This document shows positions 34,237 through 42,237 of a DNA stretch of 64,000 nt, piece by piece (positions within the stretch are counted from its first letter, which is position 1; each line of letters starts with the position of its first letter). Made by a program: the position numbers and the translations under genes. The stretch comes from Bog-756 sp963704615 (GTDB taxonomy: Bacteria > Actinomycetota > Acidimicrobiia > Acidimicrobiales > RAAP-2). The stretch lies in assembly GCA_963704615.1 (NCBI GenBank), contig OY969923.1, positions 3,968,001 to 4,032,000 of the forward strand. Reading direction: 5' to 3'. Under the pieces are notes generated by a model. It was not told the origin of the DNA. It was given only the letters and a program-made list of their open reading frames with translations, and made no database searches.

Positions 34237-37200
34237 TCAGCTCTTAGCAGAGCGCCTTGTTGCTTGAGCTGCGAGTTCGGAGCGGGTGGCGACTCCGAGC
34301 TTTGGGAAAATGTGTCCAAGGTGAACCTTGACCGTTCCACGAGCGACGAACATTCGCTCAGCAATCTGTGGATTCGTCAGACCCTCGGCAACAAGTTCCA
34401 CGACTCGCAACTCCGTTGGCGTAAGGCTCTCCCAGCCAAAACTGGGACGACCTCGCTCTCCACGGGACCGAGATGCGTAGGCAACGGCCTCGTCCATCGA
34501 GAGCTCTGTGCCTTCTGCGAATACCGACTCAAACGACGCAGCGTCGAGCTGTCGTCGAGCGAGATCGATGCCGTCAATCCGCTCCTGTTCATGGTTGGGC
34601 GGTCGAATGAGCCCGGTCGATGCACAAATTGCGTCCGTGGCCCCGAAGAGGCGCACGGCTTCGAGCGGGCTCTCAGCCTCGGCGGCAATAGCGGCGAGGG
34701 CATCAAGTGAAGCGACGACATCAGGGCAAAGCCCCAATGCGGACTGGTGGGCCAGGGCATCGTGGTGGAGATCTTCCGCTCTTTCGCGTTGGCCTCGTTG
34801 ACGAGCAACACGAGCCGCCTGGTCCGCCGCCATGCCGACCAACCAGGGGTTGGAAGTCTGATTGGCCAGTTTCCTTGCCTGAGCGACCGACTCGTCGGCA
34901 GCGTCACAGTTACCTTTCGCCAGATCCAGCGCGCACTGCCGACAGCCCAACCAAGCGCGGAAAAGCGGAAGTTCCGTGGCTCCAACTCCGATGTCGACAA
35001 GAAACTGCGCTTCTTCGAGTTCACCGTGAGCAGTCATCAGATCGGCCAAGAACAACAAGGCAAAAGGGCCGCCCATAGCGCGGCTCCCGTCAGCTCGCTG
35101 CAAGATGTCCTCGAACCGGGCCCGCCCTGATTCAATGTTGCCGGCGAGCACGTCGACTTGACCGAGAAAAGCGAGCGAGATGCCTCCGGTTGCTGGGTCA
35201 CCCACCTCACGGCAGAACTCGAGCGAATGCTCGAACTCGCGGCGAGCGGCTGCACACTCACCTCGCTGGAACGCCACGAACCCGACAACGTAGAAATACC
35301 ATGCCAGGAAGAACCTATTGTTGAGCTGCGTCGCGACCCTGAACAATTCGGAGAGAGGTTCACTGACCTCGTCGAGACCGCCTTCGACTTGCCAGGCGAT
35401 CGTCATCATCTTCAGCCCATCGGCCACCGCCCAGTCGTCTCCGATCGAACGGCCCAACTCGATGCTTTTCTCAAGGGCCGCTCTGGCTCCTGAAGCGTCA
35501 CGCCAAAGCTGGCTGTAACTCATCGTGTTCAAGGAGCGGGCGAGGGCCCAGTCATCGTCGACCGCAGTTGCCATCGCCAGGGCCTCGGGGGCGCGTACTT
35601 CCGCAGTCTCGTGGTCGTCTCCGTAGAGAGCCACGTGCGCCGAACCCCATAGCGCTCGAGCTCGGAGGACCGAGGGCCCCTCGTCACGCGCCAGCGCACG
35701 GGCGAACCAACGACCGCCGGATTCCAGATGACCGTGCAGCTCCCAAAACAGCGTCAACGCAGTAGCCATGCGCAAGAACAGATCGCCGAGTCCGGCGCCA
35801 TCCACCCACTCAAGAGCGGCGCGCAGGTTCTCATGCTCAGCCTCCAGGCCAACCAGCCAGCGTGGCCCATCGGCTCCCACGAACCTGGGCGCAGCCTGCT
35901 CTGCTAATTCGAGAAAGTAATCGAAGTGTTGCTTCCGGACGATGTCAGCAGCTTCGGCCTCGAGCAACCGGACCCCGGCATAGTGGCGGATGGTCTCCAA
36001 GAGGCAATAGCGAGTGCCCCTCTCATCGACATTGGCCTGAACGAGGGACTTGTCGACGAGCCGGGTGAGGGAATCAAGAATTGCAAAGTCGTCCAAGATC
36101 TCGTCAGCACACACGTGTTCGGCAGCGCCGAGGGTGAACCCACCGGCAAATACTGACAGCCGACGAAAGAGCACCTGCTCGCGCTCTTCGAGTAGGTCAT
36201 GGCTCCAAGCTACTGATGCCTCCAGAGTCCGCTGACGTGCCATCGCGGTACGACTCCCCCCGGTCAGCAAGCGGAACCGGTCCTCGAGTGCCAGGGCGAT
36301 CCGACTCGGGTGCATCACCCGTATCTGGGCGGCGGCCAACTCTATGGCGAGGGGGATGCCGTCAAGACGGTGACAGATCTCGGTCACGATTCCGACGTCG
36401 TGCGCTGGCACCTCGTATTCCGGTCGGACCTGTCGGGCGCGCTCGATAAAAAGCTCGACAGCGGCATCATCATCGAGCGAAGGAACGCGCCAAACCACTT
36501 CGCCGGACACACCAAGCGGCTCGCGGCTTGTTGCCAACACGCGAAGAGTGGGGGCTCCGTGGAGAAGGGAGTCAACCAGTTGGGCGACGGCATCGACAAC
36601 CTGCTCGCAGTTGTCGACGACAACCAGCGCTTCTTGGTCCGCAAGCTGTCCAATCAACATTCCGACCAGGTCCCGGTCGTGTTCGGGCCGCAATCCCAGC
36701 ACTCGGGCCAGGGCCTCGGGGACGCAATCGGGATCTGAGATCGGTGAGAGGTCAACCCACCAGGTGCCGCCACCGTGCTCGTCGACGAGGTCGGCAGCCG
36801 ATTGCACAGCCAGGCGGCTCTTTCCGGAGCCCCCGGCTCCTACACACGTCACGAGTCGGGCATCGTGAAGCGCCTCCCGAATCCCGGCGAGCTCGACTGA
36901 TCGACCGACGAACGACGTCAGTTGTATCGGAAGGTTGTTTGGCACTGAATCGAGGGACCGAAGTGCCGGGAAGTCACCGTCAAGAAGGGGGGTGCAGAGT
37001 TGCCACACACGTTCCGATCGACCGAGATCCTTGAGCCGATGCACTCCCAGTAAACGAAGCGAGACGTCGGCTGGCAGAAGTTCAGCCACGAGATCGTGGG
37101 TTGCGTCGGACACCAGAGCCTGACCCCCGTGGGCGACGGCGCGCAATCGCGCACAACGAATGATCGTACGACCGTGGTAGTTTTCGTCACCTTGGAGTTG

Positions 37201-37614
37201 CGCCTCGCCCGTGTGCAGGGCCAGGCGGACTCGCAAAGGCGACGCTGTTGGCCAACATTCCACTTCGATCTCCTTCAGGATCTCGGAGGCCGCCGCCACC
37301 GCATCGGACGCTGCTGCGAACACCCCAATGACGCTGTCGCCTTCACCCTGCTGAAGCGGCAGGAAGCCCCGATGCTCGGCAATGAGTGTGTGGAGCAACT
37401 GATAGTGCCGAGTGATGGCGGCACTGGCGAGATCCTCGTCAGCCTCCCAGTGCCGAGTGGAACCCTCAACATCGGTCATCAAGAACGTCACGGTCCCCGA
37501 TGGAGCCTGGATGAGGTCGGCCATCACAGGCAGTGGGTCCGCCCGATTGGCAGAGGGGGTCGCCACATCGCGGAATTCTGACACGGGAAGTTCATGACCT
37601 CGCATAGGGGCCAT
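34237..37614 (-). CDS. Cyclase-homology / NB-ARC-like ATPase / TPR / LuxR-HTH regulator
   Basis: 1125 residues in four parts. Residues about 40-200 are a class III nucleotide cyclase homology domain with both metal aspartates (D48 in FLMTDVEGST, D93 in GEGD), but the transition-state Asn is replaced (RTIIRCARL). Then comes an AAA/NB-ARC-type ATPase with Walker A GAGGSGKS near residue 255 and Walker B ALVVVDNCEQ, followed by TPR-like helices, and a LuxR-type HTH at the end (SLTPTELRVVELVAEGLTNPQIAERM). This architecture suits a signal-integrating STAND-type transcription activator. ATG 37614 may be early; M31 is also possible. Targets unknown; it faces egtD convergently. Confidence 0.88.
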   Translation of the reverse strand: MAPMRGHELPVSEFRDVATPSANRADPLPVMADLIQAPSGTVTFLMTDVEGSTRHWEADEDLASAAITRHYQLLHTLIAEHRGFLPLQQGEGDSVIGVFAAASDAVAAASEILKEIEVECWPTASPLRVRLALHTGEAQLQGDENYHGRTIIRCARLRAVAHGGQALVSDATHDLVAELLPADVSLRLLGVHRLKDLGRSERVWQLCTPLLDGDFPALRSLDSVPNNLPIQLTSFVGRSVELAGIREALHDARLVTCVGAGGSGKSRLAVQSAADLVDEHGGGTWWVDLSPISDPDCVPEALARVLGLRPEHDRDLVGMLIGQLADQEALVVVDNCEQVVDAVAQLVDSLLHGAPTLRVLATSREPLGVSGEVVWRVPSLDDDAAVELFIERARQVRPEYEVPAHDVGIVTEICHRLDGIPLAIELAAAQIRVMHPSRIALALEDRFRLLTGGSRTAMARQRTLEASVAWSHDLLEEREQVLFRRLSVFAGGFTLGAAEHVCADEILDDFAILDSLTRLVDKSLVQANVDERGTRYCLLETIRHYAGVRLLEAEAADIVRKQHFDYFLELAEQAAPRFVGADGPRWLVGLEAEHENLRAALEWVDGAGLGDLFLRMATALTLFWELHGHLESGGRWFARALARDEGPSVLRARALWGSAHVALYGDDHETAEVRAPEALAMATAVDDDWALARSLNTMSYSQLWRDASGARAALEKSIELGRSIGDDWAVADGLKMMTIAWQVEGGLDEVSEPLSELFRVATQLNNRFFLAWYFYVVGFVAFQRGECAAARREFEHSLEFCREVGDPATGGISLAFLGQVDVLAGNIESGRARFEDILQRADGSRAMGGPFALLFLADLMTAHGELEEAQFLVDIGVGATELPLFRAWLGCRQCALDLAKGNCDAADESVAQARKLANQTSNPWLVGMAADQAARVARQRGQRERAEDLHHDALAHQSALGLCPDVVASLDALAAIAAEAESPLEAVRLFGATDAICASTGLIRPPNHEQERIDGIDLARRQLDAASFESVFAEGTELSMDEAVAYASRSRGERGRPSFGWESLTPTELRVVELVAEGLTNPQIAERMFVARGTVKVHLGHIFPKLGVATRSELAAQATRRSAKS

Positions 37615-37913
37615 GATTCACCAACGAGGGGAAGGGAACCTCTGCCATCTGGCCTATTCAGGCCCAGCCCGAAGTGCCCAACCATTCCCTCCGCCCCGGG
37701 GTGGCATCAGCCGCCTGACTAGGCAAAGACCCAGATTGGCGGCACAAGCAACAATTGGGAAATCGAGACCAAAGGCGCGGGAAGTGGGCGACAACTGGGC
37801 ACGGTTCATCCCGATCACCTCAGCGTGCTCGCTCATCGCCCGCTCCTCTGAGTGCGGACCGAGCCGCCGGCTCCGGCGGGAACACCCACCGACGGGACGG
37901 GGTTGTGCCCGCT
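37615..37913. other. Divergent intergenic region
   Basis: 299 bp between the large regulator and the DUF427 gene. No gene is supported; small open frames lack motifs. Promoters of both genes must lie here. Confidence 0.4.
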
Positions 37914-38207
37914 ATGAAAGTACGAGCAACGTGGAACGGAGCGGTCTTAGCCGAAAGCGACGACACCGTCGTCGTCGAGGGAAATCATTACTTCCCCCCT
38001 GAGGACGTGAGCGCCGTCTACTTCGAGCCCAGCCCGACCCACACCCTCTGCCCGTGGAAGGGCGAGGCCAGTTACCGGTCGGTGGTGGTCGATGGTGCTC
38101 GGAACGACGACGCGGCCTGGTACTACCCGACCCCCAAGGAGGCGGCCAATCAGATCGCCGACCGGGTCGCCTTCTGGAAGGGTGTCACCGTCGAGGAGGT
38201 CCTCTAA
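37914..38207 (+). CDS. DUF427 domain-containing protein
   Basis: 97 residues, a full-length single DUF427 domain. Its pattern is VRATWNGAVLAESDDTVVVEGNHYFPPEDV, then the F-x-x-S-x-T-H-x-x-CPWKGEASY signature and DAAWYYPTPKEAA, ending with DRVAFWKGVTVEE. The function of the family is not established; the conserved H, C, W and K suggest a small-molecule or redox role. It is convergent with the rlmB-type gene (32-bp gap). No signal peptide. Confidence 0.9.
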   Translation: MKVRATWNGAVLAESDDTVVVEGNHYFPPEDVSAVYFEPSPTHTLCPWKGEASYRSVVVDGARNDDAAWYYPTPKEAANQIADRVAFWKGVTVEEVL

Positions 38208-38239
38208 GGTCGCCGACTTGCGCTGGTCACGCCTTGGGG

Positions 38240-39226
38240 TTATTCCGATCGACGGCGGGCGACGTCGAAGCAGGCGATGGCTCCGGCGATGGAGACGTTG
38301 AGGGACGACAGTGATCCGTGCTGAGGGATCGAGGCCAGGGCGTCGCAGCGCTTCCTGGTCAGGGAGGCCAGGCCGGTGCCCTCGGACCCGAGGACCAGAG
38401 CCAGCGGCTGGTCGCCGACGGCCAGATCGTAGAGCGAGTCGGTGGTCTCGCCGACCAGCCCCACCGTCCAGATCCCCAGGGCCGACAGGCGTTGGAGGGC
38501 GGCGGGGACCCCGGCGACCAGGGCCATGGGCAGGTACTCGATGGCGCCGGCCGCCACCTTGGCCGCAGTCGGGGACAGATGGGCCGACCTGTGCCTCGGG
38601 AGGACCACGCCGGTCACACCCGCGCATTCGGCGCTCCGGAGCAGGGCGCCCAGGTTGTAGGGGTCGGTGATACCGTCCAACACCAGCAGAAAGGGCACCC
38701 GCCCTCGCCGGTTCGCCTCACACAGGGACTCGAGCGCCACATCCTCGATGGGCCGAGCCAGCGCCACCACACCCTGGGCGGCGTCGGTTCGGGCCAGCGC
38801 ATCGATGCGGCGCCGGGAGACGTGGTCGACGCGTACCTTGCGGGCGGCCGCCAGTGACTCGATCTCGTCCAGGATGGATGCCGTCTCCATGCCCTCGGCC
38901 AGGAAGACGGACCGGACCGGTCGGCGGTTGGCGCTGAGCAACTCGCGCACGGCATGGCGACCCTCGACCTGCTCCCCGCCCAGCCCGGGAGAGGCGCCGC
39001 CGCCCCGGTGCCCACCGGCCCCGGTCTGACCGGATACCGCGGTCGCCCGTGATCGCCCGGTTCCCGATCGCCCGGTTCCCGATCGCCCGGTTCCCGATCG
39101 TCCGGTTCCCGATCGACCCCCGACGCCCCGGGCCTTGCGTGAGCCACCGCCGGGCACCCCGCCCTGGCGGGTGCTCCCTCCTCGAGCGGTGCCCGCGCGC
39201 CGGTTACCACCTGCAGACCGGCTCAT
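38240..39226 (-). CDS. rlmB: TrmH-family (SpoU) 23S rRNA 2'-O-methyltransferase, RlmB-like
   Basis: 328 residues. The C-terminal SPOUT domain has the three family motifs: VLDGITDPYNLGALLRSAECAGV, LALVLGSEGTGLA and GSLSSLNVSIAGAIACFDVARRR. The substrate-binding domain HAVRELLSANRRPVRSVFLAEG precedes it. By family it methylates G2251 of 23S rRNA. The first 80 residues are Arg/Gly/Ser-rich and include about four RSGTG repeats, likely a disordered RNA-binding tail. ATG 39226 shares one base with the ispF stop (TGATG), so it is last in the radA-disA-carD-ispD-ispF-rlmB run. Upstream frame to 39484 is an ispF shadow. Confidence 0.9.
   Translation of the reverse strand: MSRSAGGNRRAGTARGGSTRQGGVPGGGSRKARGVGGRSGTGRSGTGRSGTGRSGTGRSRATAVSGQTGAGGHRGGGASPGLGGEQVEGRHAVRELLSANRRPVRSVFLAEGMETASILDEIESLAAARKVRVDHVSRRRIDALARTDAAQGVVALARPIEDVALESLCEANRRGRVPFLLVLDGITDPYNLGALLRSAECAGVTGVVLPRHRSAHLSPTAAKVAAGAIEYLPMALVAGVPAALQRLSALGIWTVGLVGETTDSLYDLAVGDQPLALVLGSEGTGLASLTRKRCDALASIPQHGSLSSLNVSIAGAIACFDVARRRSE
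39051..39117. repeat. 15-bp tandem repeat in rlmB N-terminal extension
   Basis: About 4.4 copies of GATCGCCCGGTTCCC on the plus strand, the last with one change (GTCC for GCCC). On the minus strand they encode RSGTG units. Copy number is likely variable between strains. Confidence 0.9.
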
Positions 39227-39756
39227 CACTCGGCACCGGGATGATCGATACCCCGACCGCCGACCGACGACATCAGCACCACCGCACTGCAGGCAATACC
39301 TTCGGCCCGGCCCAGCGCACCCAGCCCTTCTGCGGTGGTCACCTTCACATTGACCGGGCCGCCGAGCACCCCGGCGAGTGTCTCCGACATCCGGTCCACG
39401 AACGGCGCCAGCCTCGGCCGCTCGGCCACCACCGTGCAGTCCCCGTTGATCACGGACCATCCGGCGCCGCGGGCCAGCTCGCACAGCCGGGCCAGAATGG
39501 CCATGCTGTCAGCCCCGAGCCACCGCGGATCGGTGTCCGGCGCGTGACGACCGATGTCACCCAGACCGGCCGCGCCCAGGACGGCATCGCCGATGGCGTG
39601 GGCCACGGCATCGGCGTCGCTGTGCCCGTCGAGACCCTGGGCGCCCTCGCCGGTGATGTGGACGCCGCCCAAGACCAGCCGCCGGCCCGGGTCGGGGGAG
39701 AATCGATGGACATCCAACCCCTGGCCGATGCGCAGAGACGGCAACCCACCGGTCAC
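39226..39756 (-). CDS. ispF: 2-C-methyl-D-erythritol 2,4-cyclodiphosphate synthase
   Basis: 176 residues; the fifth enzyme of the MEP isoprenoid pathway, converting CDP-ME-2-phosphate to MEcPP. Readable zinc ligands and motifs are GQGLDVHRF (Asp/His), GLDGHSDADAVAHAIGDAVLGA (second His), the flexible loop DIGRHAPDTDPRW, and VKVTTAEGLGALGRAEGIA. Start GTG 39756 overlaps the ispD stop by 4 nt (GTGA), so the two are translationally coupled. It is unusually placed between ispD and an rRNA methyltransferase, but ispD-ispF pairs are common in actinobacteria. The last residues after VLMSS are a short non-conserved tail. Confidence 0.95.
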   Translation of the reverse strand: MTGGLPSLRIGQGLDVHRFSPDPGRRLVLGGVHITGEGAQGLDGHSDADAVAHAIGDAVLGAAGLGDIGRHAPDTDPRWLGADSMAILARLCELARGAGWSVINGDCTVVAERPRLAPFVDRMSETLAGVLGGPVNVKVTTAEGLGALGRAEGIACSAVVLMSSVGGRGIDHPGAE

Positions 39757-40469
39757 CGCTCGGTCCCCGCCAGCGCACGCATCAGTGCCTCGGCCAGGAC
39801 CAGGTCCTCGGGACGGGTCAGCTTCAGATTGTGCGGCTCGCCCGCCACCGTGCCCACCGTGGCCCCGATGTTCTCGACCAAGGAGGCATCATCGGTGGCC
39901 TCGGCCCCCGATGCGTGTGCGGACCGCAAGATGGTGGCCACGAAGGCCTGAGGTGTCTGCACCGATACCAGTCCATCACGGTCGACGGTAGCGCTCACCG
40001 TCCCCCCGGCCGCTCGCTTGAGCGTGTCGGTGACCGGCAGCACCGGCACCACGCCGTCGACCCCATCGACCCGGACGGCGTCGACCACGGCGCTGAACAG
40101 TGCGGGCGTGGCCAGCGGCCGGACGGCATCGTGGACCACGATGATGTCAGCGTCGTCGGGTACCGCGGCGAGACCGGCTCGCACCGATTCGGCCCGGGTG
40201 GCGCCGCCGCGGACCACCCGGTTGGCGTGCGTGTCGGGGACGCCGAGATCGGTGATCGACTCGATCTCGGTACCGGGTCCGGGGCCGGGCCCATCCCTCC
40301 CCGGTCCGGGAACCACCAACACCACCCCATCGGCCACAGCCCGGGCGGCGGCGACCGACCAGGCGGCCACCGGTTGCCCGGCGAGTTGGACAAACTGTTT
40401 GGGCTCACCGAACCGGCGGCCCGCTCCGCCCGCCACCACGATGGCCCAGACAGGCCCTTGTCGGCTCAG
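39753..40469 (-). CDS. ispD: 2-C-methyl-D-erythritol 4-phosphate cytidylyltransferase
   Basis: Transfers CMP from CTP to MEP. Landmarks are the CTP loop AGGAGRRFGEPKQF, VRGGATRAESVRAGL, VHDAVRPL, VSVQTPQAF and the ending KLTRPEDLVLAEAL. The first ATG/GTG-type start is GTG 40439 (228 aa), but that cuts off the expected first strand: the in-frame codons upstream read PVWAI, as in other IspD proteins. That frame opens at a CTG (40469) that overlaps the carD stop by 4 nt, with GAGG about 8 nt upstream. I list the CTG start (238 aa) as the more likely, though non-standard. Confidence 0.85.
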   Translation of the reverse strand: MSRQGPVWAIVVAGGAGRRFGEPKQFVQLAGQPVAAWSVAAARAVADGVVLVVPGPGRDGPGPGPGTEIESITDLGVPDTHANRVVRGGATRAESVRAGLAAVPDDADIIVVHDAVRPLATPALFSAVVDAVRVDGVDGVVPVLPVTDTLKRAAGGTVSATVDRDGLVSVQTPQAFVATILRSAHASGAEATDDASLVENIGATVGTVAGEPHNLKLTRPEDLVLAEALMRALAGTER

Positions 40470-40942
40470 GGCAGCGCCTCGTTGAGCCGAACCTCGGCGG
40501 TCTCCTCGTCGACACCGAGGGCGAAAGTCAGCTCCGACACCAGGATCTGACGGGCCCTCTGCAGCATCCGCTTCTCACCGGCCGAGAGGCCCTTGTCCTT
40601 GTCCCGGATGGAAAGGTTCCGGACCACCTCGGCGACCTGGTAGATGTCCCCGGAGCGGAGCTTCTCGGAGTGGTTCTTGTAGCGGCGGGACCAGTTGGTG
40701 GGCATGCGGGCCTCCTTCTTCCGGAGCACCGCGAACACCTCTTCGACCTCTTCGTCATTGATCACTTCCCGCAGGCCGACGCCCTCGGTGTTGTCGGCCG
40801 GCACCATCAGGGTCAGATCCCCGTAGGCCAGGCGCAGAACCAGGTATTCCTGCTTCTTGCCGAATGCCTCTTTGGTCTCGCGACGTTCGACGACTGCCGC
40901 GCCGTGGTGCGGATAAACGACCTTGTCACCGATGTCGAACAC
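40466..40942 (-). CDS. carD: CarD family transcriptional regulator
   Basis: 158 residues, the usual CarD length. The N-terminal RNA-polymerase interaction domain (Tudor-like) begins FDIGDKVVYPHHGAAVVERRE, and the conserved DLTLMVPADN segment closes it. The C-terminal helical DNA-binding domain includes PTNWSRRYKNHSEKLRSGD with the Trp that wedges the promoter bubble, then AEVVRNLSIRDKDKGLSAGEKRML. In mycobacteria CarD binds the beta subunit and stabilises open complexes at rRNA and other promoters. The carD-ispD-ispF order is well known in actinobacteria. Here disA lies upstream on the same strand, 108 bp away. Confidence 0.95.
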   Translation of the reverse strand: MFDIGDKVVYPHHGAAVVERRETKEAFGKKQEYLVLRLAYGDLTLMVPADNTEGVGLREVINDEEVEEVFAVLRKKEARMPTNWSRRYKNHSEKLRSGDIYQVAEVVRNLSIRDKDKGLSAGEKRMLQRARQILVSELTFALGVDEETAEVRLNEALP

Positions 40943-41050
40943 CGTGCCTCCTGGCGTTGCGTGCTGATCCCGGGCTGGTGGAGCGACATCGGGACCTCAT
41001 TGGCGAAGCACGCAATGGTACACGGTCGGGCGGTGCCCCCATCCGCAGTA

Positions 41051-42142
41051 CTACTGATAGCGCTCGAAGATGCTGGCCTCGGCCAGTCGGGCCAATCCGT
41101 CCTTGACCGAGTGGGCCCGGGCCTGCCCGACCCCTTCGACCTGCTCCAAGTCGACCAGGGAGGCCCGCATGATCTGCTGCAGGTTGACGAAACGACCCAC
41201 GATCCGCTCGATGATGGCGTCCGAAAATCGTGGCAGCCGGGAGAGCAAACGGTAGCCCCGGGGCTCGATGCCCGACTCGGTGTCACTGAACGACGCCGGC
41301 AGCCCCAGGACCTCGGCCACCCGGCGGGCGTCTTGGAGCTCCTCCGAGGTGAGATCGGACAGCTGGTGGACGGCCTGGTCGACTCGGACCACACGGTCCG
41401 CCTCACGGTCCGGCTCGTGCCCGTAGTAGTCGCGGACCACCAGGTGGAGGGCGGGTGCCACCCCGTCGACCAGCTCGGCGGACTGCAGCCCGACCAGGCG
41501 GCCGTCGTCCCCCAGCTCGACCAGGTATCCGTCCACCTCCTCGGCGATGCGCAGGACCATTTCGGCGGCCTGGACCACCCCGACCACGTCCCCCACCGAC
41601 ACGGTGTCCTCCACCTCCAGGATGGAGAGCCCGGAGACGGCCACATCGAACCGGCTCCGGAACCGCTGCATGGTGGCCAGGGCCTGGTCGGTGCGATCGT
41701 GGAGCCAGCCGGTGGGCTGGACGGTGTGCTTGAGGTCGTTGCGATAGACGGCGATCACCGACATGGCCGCCGACACCGACAGCACCGGGACGTCGATGGA
41801 TCGGGCCACCCGCTCGGCCGTGCGATGCCGGGTACCCGTCTCGGTGGTGGGAATGGCGGCATTGGGCATCAGGTGGACGTTGGCCCGGGCGATCCGGGAG
41901 GCGTCGGCAGCCACGATGATGGCTCCGTCCATTTTGGCCAGCTCAGAGAGGCGTTGAGGGCTGAATTCGGCGTCCAGCAGGAAGCCGCCCGAACAGATGG
42001 ACAGAACGCCGGGGCCGTCGCCGATGACCACCAGGGCACCCCGCTTGGCCCGGAGGATCCGGTCCAGTCCGTCCCGCAAGGGGCGCCCCGGGGCCACCAT
42101 GGCCAGAGCGTCACTGAGCGGTGAGCTCTGGCGGGTCTTCAC
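41051..42142 (-). CDS. disA: DNA integrity scanning diadenylate cyclase DisA
   Basis: 363 residues. DisA joins two ATP into c-di-AMP while scanning DNA for lesions or branch points. The DAC domain has both active-site motifs, DGA (KMDGAIIVAADA) and RHR (GTRHRTAERVARS). A helical linker follows, and the C-terminal (HhH)2 DNA-binding domain reads LEQVEGVGQARAHSVKDGLARL. Start ATG 42142 is 95 bp downstream of the radA stop, and RadA is the known inhibitor/partner of DisA, so this pair is a functional unit. c-di-AMP hydrolase genes are not in the window. Confidence 0.95.
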   Translation of the reverse strand: MKTRQSSPLSDALAMVAPGRPLRDGLDRILRAKRGALVVIGDGPGVLSICSGGFLLDAEFSPQRLSELAKMDGAIIVAADASRIARANVHLMPNAAIPTTETGTRHRTAERVARSIDVPVLSVSAAMSVIAVYRNDLKHTVQPTGWLHDRTDQALATMQRFRSRFDVAVSGLSILEVEDTVSVGDVVGVVQAAEMVLRIAEEVDGYLVELGDDGRLVGLQSAELVDGVAPALHLVVRDYYGHEPDREADRVVRVDQAVHQLSDLTSEELQDARRVAEVLGLPASFSDTESGIEPRGYRLLSRLPRFSDAIIERIVGRFVNLQQIMRASLVDLEQVEGVGQARAHSVKDGLARLAEASIFERYQ

Positions 42143-42237
42143 AGACGAATGGTACCCGTCGGCGCCCCGCCCGGTCCGCGGAAAGGCCTCCCCGGCTGGC
42201 CCGATGGGCCCGGTGGGACCGGCATCCGGCGGTGCTC

